A stretch of 64,000 bases of DNA from Streptomyces collinus (GCF_031348265.1 NZ_CP133771.1:5456001-5520000); one strand, 5' to 3'. Counted from the first letter of the stretch, positions 33,540 to 42,522 are shown. A program made the numbers and translations. The notes: a model not told the origin generated them from the sequence alone.

Positions 33540-34256
33540 TCACTCGTCCAGGTCGATCAGCACCTGGCGCGGCTCCTCCCGCGGCGGTCCGGCTTCCCGC
33601 CGGGCCGCCGCGCGGCGTATCAGCAGCGTGCCGCCCGCACCGGCGGCGAGCCCCAGCGCCCCCGCCGTCACCGCCCACCGGACCTCGTCCCGCAGCGGAC
33701 CGTCCGGGTCCGCGGCGGCGGCCGGGCTCGCGACGGGCCCGCCCTCCGCATCACCGAGCAGCCGGGCCAGGTCGAACCGCTCGAAGACGGACCGCGGCGC
33801 CCGGTGCCAGCGGATGTCGTCGTCCTCCACGGCGGGGCTGGGATCCGAGCGCACCCAGGGCGTGCCGTCCTCGGCCACCAGCAGCTGGTCCTGCCGCTCG
33901 ACGGCCACGTCCCCGCCCGGCGGCCGGTTCGTGCGCGGCCACCCGCCGACCCCGGACAGCCCCCAGAGCACCGTGAGCCGCACCCGCGGGAAGTCCCCCT
34001 CCGCCCAGTCCTCCGGCACCCGCTCCGTCCCCGTGTGCAGGGGCTCCAGCAGCTGCCACAGCCGGGCGAAGGCCGGCTGCCCCGAGCGCACCGCCGTCGT
34101 CCGTCCCGTGCCGCCCGCCACGACCATCGCCACGTCGGGCACGTCCGCCCCCCGAGCCGGGAGAGCCACGGCCGCCGGCACCGCCGCGCACCCGGCCACA
34201 GCGCCCGCCACCGCCACCACCAGCACGCCCCGCACCACCCCGCCTCGTGCCCGCAA
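33540..34256 (-). CDS. Putative lipoprotein with C-terminal membrane segment
   Basis: 238 residues. The start is TTG at 34256, chosen because GGGGAGGGGGATCCC precedes it directly; it gives a lipoprotein signal (LVVAVAGAVAGC). The body (DVAMVVAGGTGRTTAV ... FDLARLLGD) is probably extracytoplasmic, and a hydrophobic segment near the end (WAVTAGALGLAAGAGGTLLI) precedes a basic tail, so the protein would be anchored at both ends. No function recognised. It is divergent from trpS and convergent with glyA. Confidence 0.78.
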   Translation of the reverse strand: MRARGGVVRGVLVVAVAGAVAGCAAVPAAVALPARGADVPDVAMVVAGGTGRTTAVRSGQPAFARLWQLLEPLHTGTERVPEDWAEGDFPRVRLTVLWGLSGVGGWPRTNRPPGGDVAVERQDQLLVAEDGTPWVRSDPSPAVEDDDIRWHRAPRSVFERFDLARLLGDAEGGPVASPAAAADPDGPLRDEVRWAVTAGALGLAAGAGGTLLIRRAAARREAGPPREEPRQVLIDLDE

Positions 34257-34409
34257 GGGATCCCCCTCCCCGTCCGCAGTGCCCCGAGCCCGCCCGCAGG
34301 ACAGCCCCTGCCGTGCCTCACCCCTTGTTACACCGCCGGAGCCGAACGGGATCCCGTCTGTTTCCGGCCCGTTCCGGATCGGCCCCCGGGACCTGAGAGA
34401 ATGGTGAGC

Positions 34410-35423
34410 ATGGCCTCTGACCGACCTCGCGTGCTCTCCGGGATCCAGCCCACCGCCGGCTCGTTCCACCTCGGCAACTACCTCGGCGCCGTCCGCCAGT
34501 GGGTGGCCCTGCAGGAGACCCACGACGCGTTCTACATGGTCGTCGACCTGCACGCGATCACCATCCCGCAGGACCCGAAGGACCTGCGCGCGAACACGCG
34601 CCTGGCCGCGGCCCAGCTCCTCGCTGCGGGTCTCGACCCGGACCGCTGCACGCTCTTCGTGCAGAGCCACGTCCCCGAGCACGCCCAGCTCGCCTGGATC
34701 ATGAACTGCCTCACCGGCTTCGGCGAGGCCGGCCGGATGACCCAGTTCAAGGACAAGTCCGCCAAGCAGGGCGCCGAGCGCGCCTCGGTCGGCCTGTTCA
34801 CGTACCCGATCCTCCAGGTCGCGGACATCCTGCTCTACCAGGCCAACGAGGTCCCGGTCGGCGAGGATCAGCGCCAGCACATCGAGCTCACCCGCGACCT
34901 CGCCACGCGCTTCAACGGCCGGTTCGGCGAGACCTTCACCCTCCCGAAGCCGTACATCCTCAAGGAGACGGCGAAGATCTACGACCTCCAGGACCCGTCG
35001 ATCAAGATGAGCAAGTCGGCGTCCACGCCGAAGGGCCTCATCAACCTCCTCGACGAGCCCAAGGCCACGGCCAAGAAGGTCAAGAGCGCCGTCACCGACA
35101 CCGACACGGTGATCCGCTACGACGCCGAGAACAAGCCGGGCGTCAGCAACCTGCTCACGATCTACTCGACCCTCACCGGCGAGAGCATCGGCGAGCTGGA
35201 GGAGAAGTACACCGGCAAGATGTACGGCGCGCTCAAGACGGACCTCGCCGAGATCATGGTCGACTTCGTGACGCCGTTCCGGGAGCGCACCCAGCAGTAC
35301 CTGGACGACCCCGAGACGCTCGACTCGATCCTGGCCAAGGGCGCCGAGAAGGCCCGCGCCGTCGCCGCCGAGACCCTCGCGCAGGCGTACGACAAGGTCG
35401 GCTTCCTGCCCGCCAAGCACTGA
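34410..35423 (+). CDS. trpS: Tryptophanyl-tRNA synthetase
   Basis: 337 residues; class I aminoacyl-tRNA synthetase charging tRNA-Trp. The HIGH-type motif is GSFHLGNYLG and the KMSKS motif is IKMSKSAS; LSGIQPTAG and QFKDKSAKQG are typical of TrpRS. The ATG at 34410 gives GAGAGA at 9 nt; another in-frame ATG three codons upstream is too close to that site. S. coelicolor is recalled to have two TrpRS genes, one for indolmycin resistance; which one this is cannot be told here. Confidence 0.95.
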   Translation: MASDRPRVLSGIQPTAGSFHLGNYLGAVRQWVALQETHDAFYMVVDLHAITIPQDPKDLRANTRLAAAQLLAAGLDPDRCTLFVQSHVPEHAQLAWIMNCLTGFGEAGRMTQFKDKSAKQGAERASVGLFTYPILQVADILLYQANEVPVGEDQRQHIELTRDLATRFNGRFGETFTLPKPYILKETAKIYDLQDPSIKMSKSASTPKGLINLLDEPKATAKKVKSAVTDTDTVIRYDAENKPGVSNLLTIYSTLTGESIGELEEKYTGKMYGALKTDLAEIMVDFVTPFRERTQQYLDDPETLDSILAKGAEKARAVAAETLAQAYDKVGFLPAKH

Positions 35424-35562
35424 ACCCGCCCCCGCGCACAGCCGTACCACCGAACAGCGCTGTACATCACTCCGGTTGCGCCTGCCCGTAACCCGGTCGT
35501 GGCCGTACAGTCGATAACCGGGTGGTCGTATCAGCGGCCACACTGACACGACAGGAGACGAC

Positions 35563-36141
35563 GTGGGGACCGTAACGATCGGTGTCTCGATCGCGGTCCC
35601 GGAGCCTCACGGCAGCGAGCTCCAGCAGCTGCGCGCGGGCTTCGGCGACGCCGCCGCTCACGGCATCCCCACGCACGTCACCCTGCTGCCGCCGACAGAG
35701 ATCGACGAGGCGTCCCTGCCGGCCGTCGAGGCGCATCTGGCCGAGGTCGCCGCCGCCGGCCGCGCGTTCCCCATGCGGCTGTCCGGCACCGGCACCTTCC
35801 GGCCCCTGTCGCCGGTGGTGTTCGTCCAGGTCGTCGCCGGTGCGGAGGCCTGCACGCTGCTCCAGCAGCAGGTCCGCGACCCCGAGGGGCCGGTCAACCG
35901 CGAGCTGCAGTTCCCGTACCACCCGCACGTCACCGTGGCGCACGGCATCGACGACGCGGCCATGGACCGCGCCTTCGAGGATCTCGCCGGCTACGAGGCC
36001 GAGTGGCCCTGCACCGGCTTCGCCCTCTACGAGCAGGGCGCCGACGGCGTCTGGCGCAAGCTCCGCGAGTTCCCCTTCGGCGGCTCGGTGGTCCCCCCGC
36101 AGGCCGGGCGGGTGGCGCGCGGCTCCGTCCCCATCCGCTGA
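35563..36141 (+). CDS. 2H phosphoesterase (LigT/2'-5' RNA ligase family)
   Basis: 192 residues with the two HxT motifs of the 2H family (THVTLLPP near 40 and HPHVTVAHG near 125). The family includes 2'-5' RNA ligase and cyclic phosphodiesterases; the specific substrate is unknown. GTG start after GGAGACGAC. Monocistronic, converging on the dprE2-like gene 13 bp downstream. Confidence 0.9.
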   Translation: MGTVTIGVSIAVPEPHGSELQQLRAGFGDAAAHGIPTHVTLLPPTEIDEASLPAVEAHLAEVAAAGRAFPMRLSGTGTFRPLSPVVFVQVVAGAEACTLLQQQVRDPEGPVNRELQFPYHPHVTVAHGIDDAAMDRAFEDLAGYEAEWPCTGFALYEQGADGVWRKLREFPFGGSVVPPQAGRVARGSVPIR

Positions 36142-36154
36142 GCCGCCCGCGAGG

Positions 36155-36910
36155 TCAGACCGGCAGCCGCCGGAACACCCCGCGCGGCAGATGCCGCAGC
36201 GCCGCCATCACCACGCGCAGCGTCCCCGGCACCCACACCGTCTCCGAGCGGCGCCGCAGCCCCAGCTCCACGGCCGACGCGACCGCCTCGGGCGTGGTCG
36301 CGAGCGGCGCCTCGGGCAGACCGGCGGTCATCCGCGTCCGCACGAAGCCGGGGCGTACGACCATGACGTGCACGCCCGTGCCGTGCAGCGCATCGCCCAG
36401 GCCCTGCGCGAAGGCGTCGAGACCGGCCTTGCTGGAGCCGTAGATGAAGTTCGCGCGGCGGGCCCGCTCGCCCGCGACGGAGGACATCACGACCAGCGAG
36501 CCGTGCCCCTGGGACTGGAGCGAGCGGGCGCACACCAGCCCTGCCGAGACCGCGCCGGTGTAGTTGGTCTGCGCGACCCGCACCGCCGCCTCCGGCTCCC
36601 GCTCGTCGCGGGCCTGGTCGCCGAGCAGCCCGAAGGCGAGCAGCACCATGTCGACGTCGCCCTCGGCGAAGACCTTGCCGAGGACGGCCTCGTGGGAGCC
36701 CGGGTCGAGCGCGTCGAAGGCGACGGTGTGCACGTCGGCCCCGAGCCCGCGCAGCTGCCCGGCGGCCTCCTCCAGGGCGGGGGAGGGGCGGCCGGCCAGC
36801 CAGACCGTGCGGGTGCGGCGGGCGATCAGGCGGCGGGCGGTGGCCAGGGCGATCTCCGACGTACCGCCGAGGACGAGCAGGGACTGGGGGAGGCCGAAGG
36901 CGTCCTTCAT
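36155..36910 (-). CDS. dprE2: Decaprenylphosphoryl-2-keto-beta-D-erythro-pentose reductase (DprE2-like)
   Basis: 251-residue short-chain dehydrogenase. NAD(P)-binding LVLGGTSEIALATARRL, LLAFGLLGDQ, catalytic Ser/Tyr/Lys in VVMSSVAGERARRANFIYGSSKAGLD, and VVRPGFVRTRMTAG. Adjacent to a DprE1-like oxidase, so it should perform the reduction half of the ribose-to-arabinose epimerisation on the polyprenyl-phosphate carrier. It lies 22 bp downstream of dprE1 in the same operon. Confidence 0.9.
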   Translation of the reverse strand: MKDAFGLPQSLLVLGGTSEIALATARRLIARRTRTVWLAGRPSPALEEAAGQLRGLGADVHTVAFDALDPGSHEAVLGKVFAEGDVDMVLLAFGLLGDQARDEREPEAAVRVAQTNYTGAVSAGLVCARSLQSQGHGSLVVMSSVAGERARRANFIYGSSKAGLDAFAQGLGDALHGTGVHVMVVRPGFVRTRMTAGLPEAPLATTPEAVASAVELGLRRRSETVWVPGTLRVVMAALRHLPRGVFRRLPV

Positions 36911-36932
36911 GACAGCAGCTCCTAGAGGTTGC

Positions 36933-38315
36933 TCAGAGACTGAGGCGGCGGGCCAGGTCGGACACGAACACCCCGCGCGGGTCCAGTTCGGCGCGCAGTT
37001 CGCGGAAGTCGTCGAGGCGCGGGTACATGGCCGCGAGCAGCTCCGGGCGCAGCCGGGCGTCCTTGGCGAGGTAGACGCGCCCGCCCGCGGCGGCGACCTC
37101 CTCGTCGAGTTCGTCGAGGAACGCGCCGAGGCCGGGCAGGCCCGCCGGGATGTCCAGCGCCAGCGTCCACCCGGGCACGGGGAAGGACAGCCAGCCCGGG
37201 TCGGCCTCGCCGAAGCGCTTGAGGACGGCCAGGAAGGACGGGCAGCGGCGTTCGGAGATGCGGCGCACGATGCGGCGCAGGGCGTCCTCGCGGCCGTGGC
37301 CGACGACGAACTGGTACTGCACGAAGCCGCCCCGGCCGTAGACGCGGTTCCAGTGGGGCACCCCGTCCAGGGGGTGGAAGAAGCCGGAGATCCGCTGGAG
37401 TCGGCCGGTCCGGGTGCGGGGGGCCTTGCGGTACCACAGCTCGTTGAAGAGGCCCACGGTCGTCCGGCTGAGCAGGCCCTCGGGGAGGATCGCGGGGGTG
37501 GCCGGGAGGCGGGAGGTGCGGAAGGCCAGCGGGTCCCGGCGCAGCCGGGCGGGGAGGGCGTCCAGCGGGGCGTGGTCGCCGCGGGTGAGGACCGCGCGGC
37601 CGGTGGCGGCGCCCCGGGCCAGCAGGTCGATCCAGGCGACCGAGTAGCGGTAGCGGTGGTCGGTGGCCGCGAGCCGGGCCATCAGGTCGTCGAGGTCCGT
37701 CGCCCGCTCGGTGTCGACCGACATCAGCGAGGTCTCGACCGGCTGGAGCCGGATCGTCGCGGTGAGGATCACTCCGGTCAGGCCCATGCCGCCGGCCGTC
37801 GCGTCGAAGAGCGGTGTGCCGGGGATGACCGTGCGGATCTCGCCGTCGGCGGTGAGCAGTTCGAGGGCGAGTACGTGCCGCGCGAAGGAGCCCGAGACGT
37901 GGTGGTTCTTGCCGTGGATGTCGGCGCCGATCGCCCCGCCGACGGTGACGTAGCGGGTGCCGGGGGTGACCGGCACGAACCAGCCGAGCGGCAGCAGCAC
38001 CTCCATCAGCCGGTGCAGGGAGACGCCCGCGTCGCACAGCACGGTCCCGCCGTCGGCGTCGATCGCGTGCACCCGGTCCAGGGCCGTCATGTCGAGCACG
38101 GACCCGCCGGCGTTCTGCGCCGCGTCCCCGTACGCCCGCCCCAGGCCCCGGGGGATCCCGCCGCGCGCCCCGCAGCCCCGGACGGCCGCCGCGGCCTCCT
38201 CGTACGTACGCGGACGGATCAGCCAGGCGCCGGTGGGGGCGGTGCGACCCCAGCCCGTCACGGTGGTGTGGTCCATGCCCATGACGTCCGGGTCGAAATC
38301 GGTCTCGGCAGACAT
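36933..38315 (-). CDS. dprE1: Decaprenylphosphoryl-beta-D-ribose oxidase (DprE1-like)
   Basis: 460 residues with a vanillyl-alcohol-oxidase-type FAD domain (IPRGLGRAYGDAAQNAGG, TVGGAIGADIHGKNHH) and a D-arabinono-lactone-oxidase-like C-terminal part (RISGFFHPLDGVPHWNRVYG, FLAVLKRFGEADPGWLSFPVPGW). It oxidises decaprenylphosphoryl ribose to the 2-keto intermediate in mycobacteria. ATG at 38315 chosen; the ribosome binding site is weak and a downstream ATG at 38282 is possible. Divergent from the PAP2/UbiA/GtrA genes, which belong to the same pathway. Confidence 0.9.
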   Translation of the reverse strand: MSAETDFDPDVMGMDHTTVTGWGRTAPTGAWLIRPRTYEEAAAAVRGCGARGGIPRGLGRAYGDAAQNAGGSVLDMTALDRVHAIDADGGTVLCDAGVSLHRLMEVLLPLGWFVPVTPGTRYVTVGGAIGADIHGKNHHVSGSFARHVLALELLTADGEIRTVIPGTPLFDATAGGMGLTGVILTATIRLQPVETSLMSVDTERATDLDDLMARLAATDHRYRYSVAWIDLLARGAATGRAVLTRGDHAPLDALPARLRRDPLAFRTSRLPATPAILPEGLLSRTTVGLFNELWYRKAPRTRTGRLQRISGFFHPLDGVPHWNRVYGRGGFVQYQFVVGHGREDALRRIVRRISERRCPSFLAVLKRFGEADPGWLSFPVPGWTLALDIPAGLPGLGAFLDELDEEVAAAGGRVYLAKDARLRPELLAAMYPRLDDFRELRAELDPRGVFVSDLARRLSL

Positions 38316-38448
38316 GTCCGTGACCGTATCGCCCAAGTGTGAGCGTTCAGTTAGCGAACATGGCATCCCTCCCCGAAATGGGTGATTAATGGGATGTCGC
38401 CCAATATTGCCGGAGTTCAGGCCTGATGGGCGTGGACAGTGAGTCCAC

Positions 38449-38970
38449 ATGGACGACCTCGACGACCTGCACGACATGGACCACCGGATCGTTTCGGCGC
38501 TCAGGGAGTGCGGCACCGACCCGCGCGTGGCCGGCGCCGCGCGTGCCCTGTCCTGGGCGGGGGAGCACGCGGCGCTGTGGCTGGCGGCGGGGCTCGCCGG
38601 AGCCGCCGTCGACGGCGGGCGGCGCGGCGCCTGGCTGCGCGGCACCGCACTGACCGCGGGGGCGCACCTGGTCAGCATGGGGGTGAAGCGCGTCGTGCGC
38701 CGTCCGCGCCCCGCGCACGTCGAGCCCCTGGTGCGCGCGGCCGGCCGGCACTCCTTCCCCAGCTCGCACGCCGCCTCCGCGGCGGCCGCCGCCGTCGCCT
38801 TCGGCGCCCTGGGAGCACACACGGTCCCGCCCCTCGCCGGACTGGTGTGCGTCTCACGGCTGGTGGCCGGCGTCCACTTCCCCACGGACGTCGCGGCCGG
38901 CGCGGCCCTGGGCGCCCTCACGGCCCGGCTCGGCGCCCGCTGGATGCGGGGAGGCGCCCACCATGACTGA
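38449..38970 (+). CDS. PAP2-family phosphatase
   Basis: 173 residues. All three PAP2 signature segments are present: KRVVRRPRP (80-88), HSFPSSHAAS (101-110) and SRLVAGVHFPTD (136-147), with several membrane helices between. Position suggests dephosphorylation of decaprenylphosphoryl-5-phosphoribose, as proposed for mycobacterial Rv3807c (recalled). Overlaps the UbiA-type gene by 8 nt. Confidence 0.92.
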   Translation: MDDLDDLHDMDHRIVSALRECGTDPRVAGAARALSWAGEHAALWLAAGLAGAAVDGGRRGAWLRGTALTAGAHLVSMGVKRVVRRPRPAHVEPLVRAAGRHSFPSSHAASAAAAAVAFGALGAHTVPPLAGLVCVSRLVAGVHFPTDVAAGAALGALTARLGARWMRGGAHHD

Positions 38971-39907
38971 GACGGCCGTCCTGCGGCAGCGCACCCACCA
39001 GGAGCGGCCCGCACCACCCCGCAAGGGCGGTCTCCTGGCCGGTCTCCTCAGGACCGCGCGCCCCAAGCAGTGGGTCAAGAACGTCCTCGTGGTCGCCGCC
39101 CCGGCCGCCGCCGGCGAGCTGTTCTCCCGGCACGCCCTGAGCCGACTCGCCCTGGTCTTCGTCCTCTTCACCGCCTGCGCCGCCGCCGTCTACCTCGTCA
39201 ACGACGCCCGCGACGCCGACGCCGACCGCGCCCACCCCGTCAAGCGGCACCGCCCGGTCGCCGCCGGGCAGGTCCCCGTGCCCGTCGCCTACGCCGTCGG
39301 CGGCTGCCTCGGCATCCTCGCGCCCACCGCCGCGGCCTGGCTGTGCGGCCCGGCCGTCGCCGCGCTGCTGACCGCCTACCTCGCCATGCAACTGGCCTAC
39401 TGCATCAGCCTCAAGCACGTCCTCGTCGTCGACCTCGCCGTCGTCACCACCGGCTTCCTGATGCGGGCCATGATCGGTGGACTCGCCCTCGGCATCCCGC
39501 TGTCGCGCTGGTTCCTGATCACCACCGGCTTCGGCGCCCTGTTCATGGTGTCGGCCAAGCGCTACTCGGAAGCCGTCCAGATGGCCGGAAAGGCGGGCGC
39601 CACACGGGCGTTGCTCACCGAGTACACCACCGGCTACCTCCGCTTCGTCTGGCAGCTCGCGGCCGGTGTCGCCGTCCTCGGCTACTGCCTGTGGGCCATG
39701 GAGGAGGGCGGCGTCCCGCACACCAGCGTGCTGCCCTGGCGCCAACTGTCCATGGTCGCCTTCATCCTGGCGATCCTCCGGTACGCCGTCTTCGCCGACC
39801 GCGGCACGGCCGGCGAACCCGAGGACGTCGTCCTGCGCGACCGGGCGCTCGCGCTCATCGGCGTGGCCTGGGTGGCGATGTACGGCCTGGCCGTGGCGAA
39901 CTGGTGA
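38963..39907 (+). CDS. Decaprenyl-phosphate phosphoribosyltransferase (UbiA family)
   Basis: 314 residues with about eight or nine membrane helices. The first aspartate-rich prenyl/PRPP motif is VNDARDADADRAHPVKRHRP; a second region is AKRYSEAVQMAG. Homologous to mycobacterial Rv3806c, which transfers phosphoribose from PRPP to decaprenyl phosphate, the committed step to decaprenylphosphoryl arabinose. Co-translated with the PAP2 phosphatase upstream and the GtrA protein downstream (GTGA overlap). Confidence 0.92.
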   Translation: MTETAVLRQRTHQERPAPPRKGGLLAGLLRTARPKQWVKNVLVVAAPAAAGELFSRHALSRLALVFVLFTACAAAVYLVNDARDADADRAHPVKRHRPVAAGQVPVPVAYAVGGCLGILAPTAAAWLCGPAVAALLTAYLAMQLAYCISLKHVLVVDLAVVTTGFLMRAMIGGLALGIPLSRWFLITTGFGALFMVSAKRYSEAVQMAGKAGATRALLTEYTTGYLRFVWQLAAGVAVLGYCLWAMEEGGVPHTSVLPWRQLSMVAFILAILRYAVFADRGTAGEPEDVVLRDRALALIGVAWVAMYGLAVANW

Positions 39908-40356
39908 CCACGCGCGCGTGGCGCGGCCCCACGCTCCCGGCCCGCCGGGAACTGATCGGCTTCGCCGTCGTCGGCCTCCTCGCCTACGCCGTCGACCTGG
40001 CCCTGTTCACGTACCTGCGCGGCCCCGCCGGACTCGCCCCGCTCACCGCCAAGTCCCTGTCCTTCCTGGCCGCCTGCACGGTCGCCTACGCGGGCAACGC
40101 CCTCGGCCCCTACCGGACCACGCGCGCCACGGGCCTGCGCCCGTACGCCGCGTTCTTCGCCGTGAACCTCGCCGGAGCCGCCGTACAACTGCTCTGCCTG
40201 GCCGTCAGCCACTACGGCCTCGGGCTCACCTCGCAGCGCGCGGACACCGTCTCCGGGACGGTCGTCGGTATGGCCTTGGCCACAGTCCTGCGGTTCTGGG
40301 GTACCCGTACATGGGTGTTCCGGGCGGAGGGCAGAGTCGGATCATGGACTGGCTGA
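39904..40356 (+). CDS. GtrA-family membrane protein
   Basis: 150 residues, four membrane helices (LIGFAVVGLLAYAVDLALF, LSFLAACTVAYAGNAL, YAAFFAVNLAGAAVQLLCL, VVGMALATVLRFWGTRTWVF), the GtrA/DPMS_2 pattern ending in FWGTRTWVFR. GtrA proteins are proposed flippases or partners for polyprenyl-linked sugars; Rv3789 plays this role beside mycobacterial dprE1/E2. GTG start coupled to the UbiA stop. Confidence 0.88.
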   Translation: MTTRAWRGPTLPARRELIGFAVVGLLAYAVDLALFTYLRGPAGLAPLTAKSLSFLAACTVAYAGNALGPYRTTRATGLRPYAAFFAVNLAGAAVQLLCLAVSHYGLGLTSQRADTVSGTVVGMALATVLRFWGTRTWVFRAEGRVGSWTG

Positions 40357-41261
40357 AAAAGCTACCGGTGATCGGGCCGTGGGCGGAGCGGCTGATGATC
40401 ACGCACGCGTGGCGGTCGTACGAGCGGCTGGACCGCGTGAAGTGGACGCGGCTGGCCGCCGCGATGACCTTCACGAGTTTCGTCGCGCTGTTCCCGCTGC
40501 TGACGGTGTCCGCGACCATCGCCGCCGCCACGCTCAGCACGGAGCAGGAGGAGAAGCTCCAGGACAAGCTCGCCGAGCAGGTCCCGGGCATCTCCGACCA
40601 GCTGGACATCGCCGGTCTCGTGGACAACGCCGGCACGATCGGGCTCATCGCGGGCGCGCTGCTGTTCTTCACGGGCGTCAGCTGGGCCGGCTCGATGCGC
40701 GAGTGCCTGCGGGCGGTGTGGGACCTGTCCGACGAGGAGGAGAACCCCGCCCTGCGCTACGGCAAGGACGTGGGGGTCCTGCTCGGCCTCGGCGGCGCGC
40801 TGCTCGTCACCATCGCCGCCTCCGCCGTCGCCTCCGCGATGATCGGCTGGATCACCCGGGAACTCGGCATCGACGAGGGCGGGTGGGGCGGAGTCCTGCT
40901 GCACATCGCCGCGTTCCTGATCGCCGTCCTCGCCAACTTCCTGCTCCTGCTCTACGTCCTGACCCTGCTGCCCGGCGTCGAGCCGACGCGCCACCGCCTG
41001 TTCGTGGCGGCGCTGACCGGCGCGATCGGCTTCGAACTGCTGAAGCTGCTGCTCAGCGGCTATCTGCAGGGCGTGGCGGCGAAGAGCATGTACGGCGCGT
41101 TCGGGGTGCCCGTCGCGCTGCTGCTGTGGATCAACTTCACCTCGAAGCTGGTGCTGTTCTGCGCCTCCTGGACGGCGACGCAGAGCAAGGGGGACGAAGT
41201 CCCGGGCCTCACGGGCGAGTCCGGCGGCGCACCAGATCCGGCAGCGGCCAGCGGCGGTTGA
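40344..41261 (+). CDS. YihY/BrkB-family membrane protein
   Basis: 305 residues: six hydrophobic helices of the YihY fold (AAAMTFTSFVALFPLLTVSA at the start; SKSMYGAFG-type AAKSMYGAFGVPVALLLWIN near the end). Formerly called ribonuclease BN, now seen as membrane proteins of uncertain function. It overlaps the GtrA end by 13 nt, and its last 53 bp overlap the end of the oppositely oriented carboxypeptidase gene. ATG at 40344; the longer upstream frame is inside the UbiA and GtrA genes. Confidence 0.92.
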   Translation: MDWLKKLPVIGPWAERLMITHAWRSYERLDRVKWTRLAAAMTFTSFVALFPLLTVSATIAAATLSTEQEEKLQDKLAEQVPGISDQLDIAGLVDNAGTIGLIAGALLFFTGVSWAGSMRECLRAVWDLSDEEENPALRYGKDVGVLLGLGGALLVTIAASAVASAMIGWITRELGIDEGGWGGVLLHIAAFLIAVLANFLLLLYVLTLLPGVEPTRHRLFVAALTGAIGFELLKLLLSGYLQGVAAKSMYGAFGVPVALLLWINFTSKLVLFCASWTATQSKGDEVPGLTGESGGAPDPAAASGG

Positions 41262-42522
41262 CGAGGAACGCGCCGCCCGCGAGCAGCACCAGCACCCCGC
41301 CCGTGATGCCGAGCGCGGTCCAGATGCCGCTGGTGCCGTCCGCGGCCGGGGCACCGGCCACCGGCTTGGCACCGGGCCCGGCCGTAGCGCTGCCGCCGTC
41401 CCCGGATCCGCCGGCCTCGCCGGAGGGGTTCGCGCCGGGCTGGGCACCGGACTGCGCGGCATCCCTCGGCGGCACCAGCTCGCCCACCGGCTGCACCTTC
41501 CCGGCCGCCTTGAAGCCCCAGTCGAACAGCCGGGCCGTCTCCTTGTAGACCTCGTTGTGCTCGGACTTCTCCGGGTTCATCACCGTCACCAGCAGTACCT
41601 TGCCGTCGCGCTCGGCGACGCCGGTGAAGGTGGCGCCCGCGTTGGTGGTGTTGCCGTTCTTGACGCCCGCGATGCCCTGGTAGACGGGCACGTCCACGTC
41701 ACCGGCCAGCAGCCGGTTGGTGTTCCGGATCTCGAAGGGCTTACGGACCTTCTTGCCCTTCTTGCCCTTCTTCGTCTCGCCCGGGAACTTCGCGGTGACC
41801 GTCGAGGCGTACTCGCGGAAGTCCTTCTTCTGCATCCCGGAGCGGGCGATCAGCGTCAGATCGTAGGCCGACGACACCTGCCCCTCGGCGTCGTAGCCGT
41901 CCGGGCTGACCACGTGCGTGTCGAGGGCCTGGAGCTCCTCGGCGTGCTCGTTCATCTCCTTGACGGTGTTCTCGACGCCCTTGTTCATCGCGGACAGCAC
42001 GTGCACGGCGTCGTTGCCGGACTGCAGGAAGACGCCCAGCCACAGGTCGTGGACCGTGTACGTCTCGTCCTCCTTTATCCCGACCATGCTGGAGCCGGGG
42101 CCGATGCCGGCCAGGTCGGAGGGCACGACCTTGTGCTTGGTGTCCCTGGGGAACTTCGGCAGCAGCGTGTCCGCGAACAGCATCTTCAGCGTGCTCGCCG
42201 GAGCGAGGCGCCAGTGCGCGTTGTGCGAGGCCAGCACGTCGCCGGACTCGGCGTCGGCCACGATCCAGGAGCGGGCGCTCAGGTCCTTCGGCAGCACCGG
42301 CACGCCGCTCGCCAGGTTCACCTGCGTCCCCGGCTTGCCGAGCCGGGCGCCGCCCACGGTCGACATCGTCGCCGGGGGAGTGGCCGAGGGGCTCGCGCTC
42401 GCCGACGGGCTGCCCGAGGGCTTGGGGGCGGCGACGGCGGCGGGCACGGCCAGGGCGAGGGACGACAGGGCGGCGGAGGTGACCAGCAGGAATCGCCTGG
42501 CGGTCTTCTTCGGGGCGGGCAC
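41209..42522 (-). CDS. D-alanyl-D-alanine carboxypeptidase (DacC/PBP5-like)
   Basis: 437 residues: signal peptide (FLLVTSAALSSLALAVPAAVAA), Ser/Pro/Ala-rich stretch, serine peptidase S11 domain with SxxK in ASTLKML and SxN in LQSGNDAVH, then a Gly/Ala/Ser-rich region and a C-terminal membrane helix (GIWTALGITGGVLVLLAGGAFLV) with basic tail. The usual KTG triad is KNG here (GVKNGNTTNAGATF). It should trim D-Ala from peptidoglycan stem peptides at the outer membrane face. GTG start; the frame upstream lacks a plausible start. Confidence 0.92.
   Translation of the reverse strand: MPAPKKTARRFLLVTSAALSSLALAVPAAVAAPKPSGSPSASASPSATPPATMSTVGGARLGKPGTQVNLASGVPVLPKDLSARSWIVADAESGDVLASHNAHWRLAPASTLKMLFADTLLPKFPRDTKHKVVPSDLAGIGPGSSMVGIKEDETYTVHDLWLGVFLQSGNDAVHVLSAMNKGVENTVKEMNEHAEELQALDTHVVSPDGYDAEGQVSSAYDLTLIARSGMQKKDFREYASTVTAKFPGETKKGKKGKKVRKPFEIRNTNRLLAGDVDVPVYQGIAGVKNGNTTNAGATFTGVAERDGKVLLVTVMNPEKSEHNEVYKETARLFDWGFKAAGKVQPVGELVPPRDAAQSGAQPGANPSGEAGGSGDGGSATAGPGAKPVAGAPAADGTSGIWTALGITGGVLVLLAGGAFLVNRRWPLPDLVRRRTRP

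Noticed and set aside
37000..38315. L-gulonolactone or alditol oxidase
   Set aside because: The fold is shared, but the adjacent DprE2-like reductase, UbiA, PAP2 and GtrA genes and the KRFGE...LSFPVPGW segment favour DprE1.
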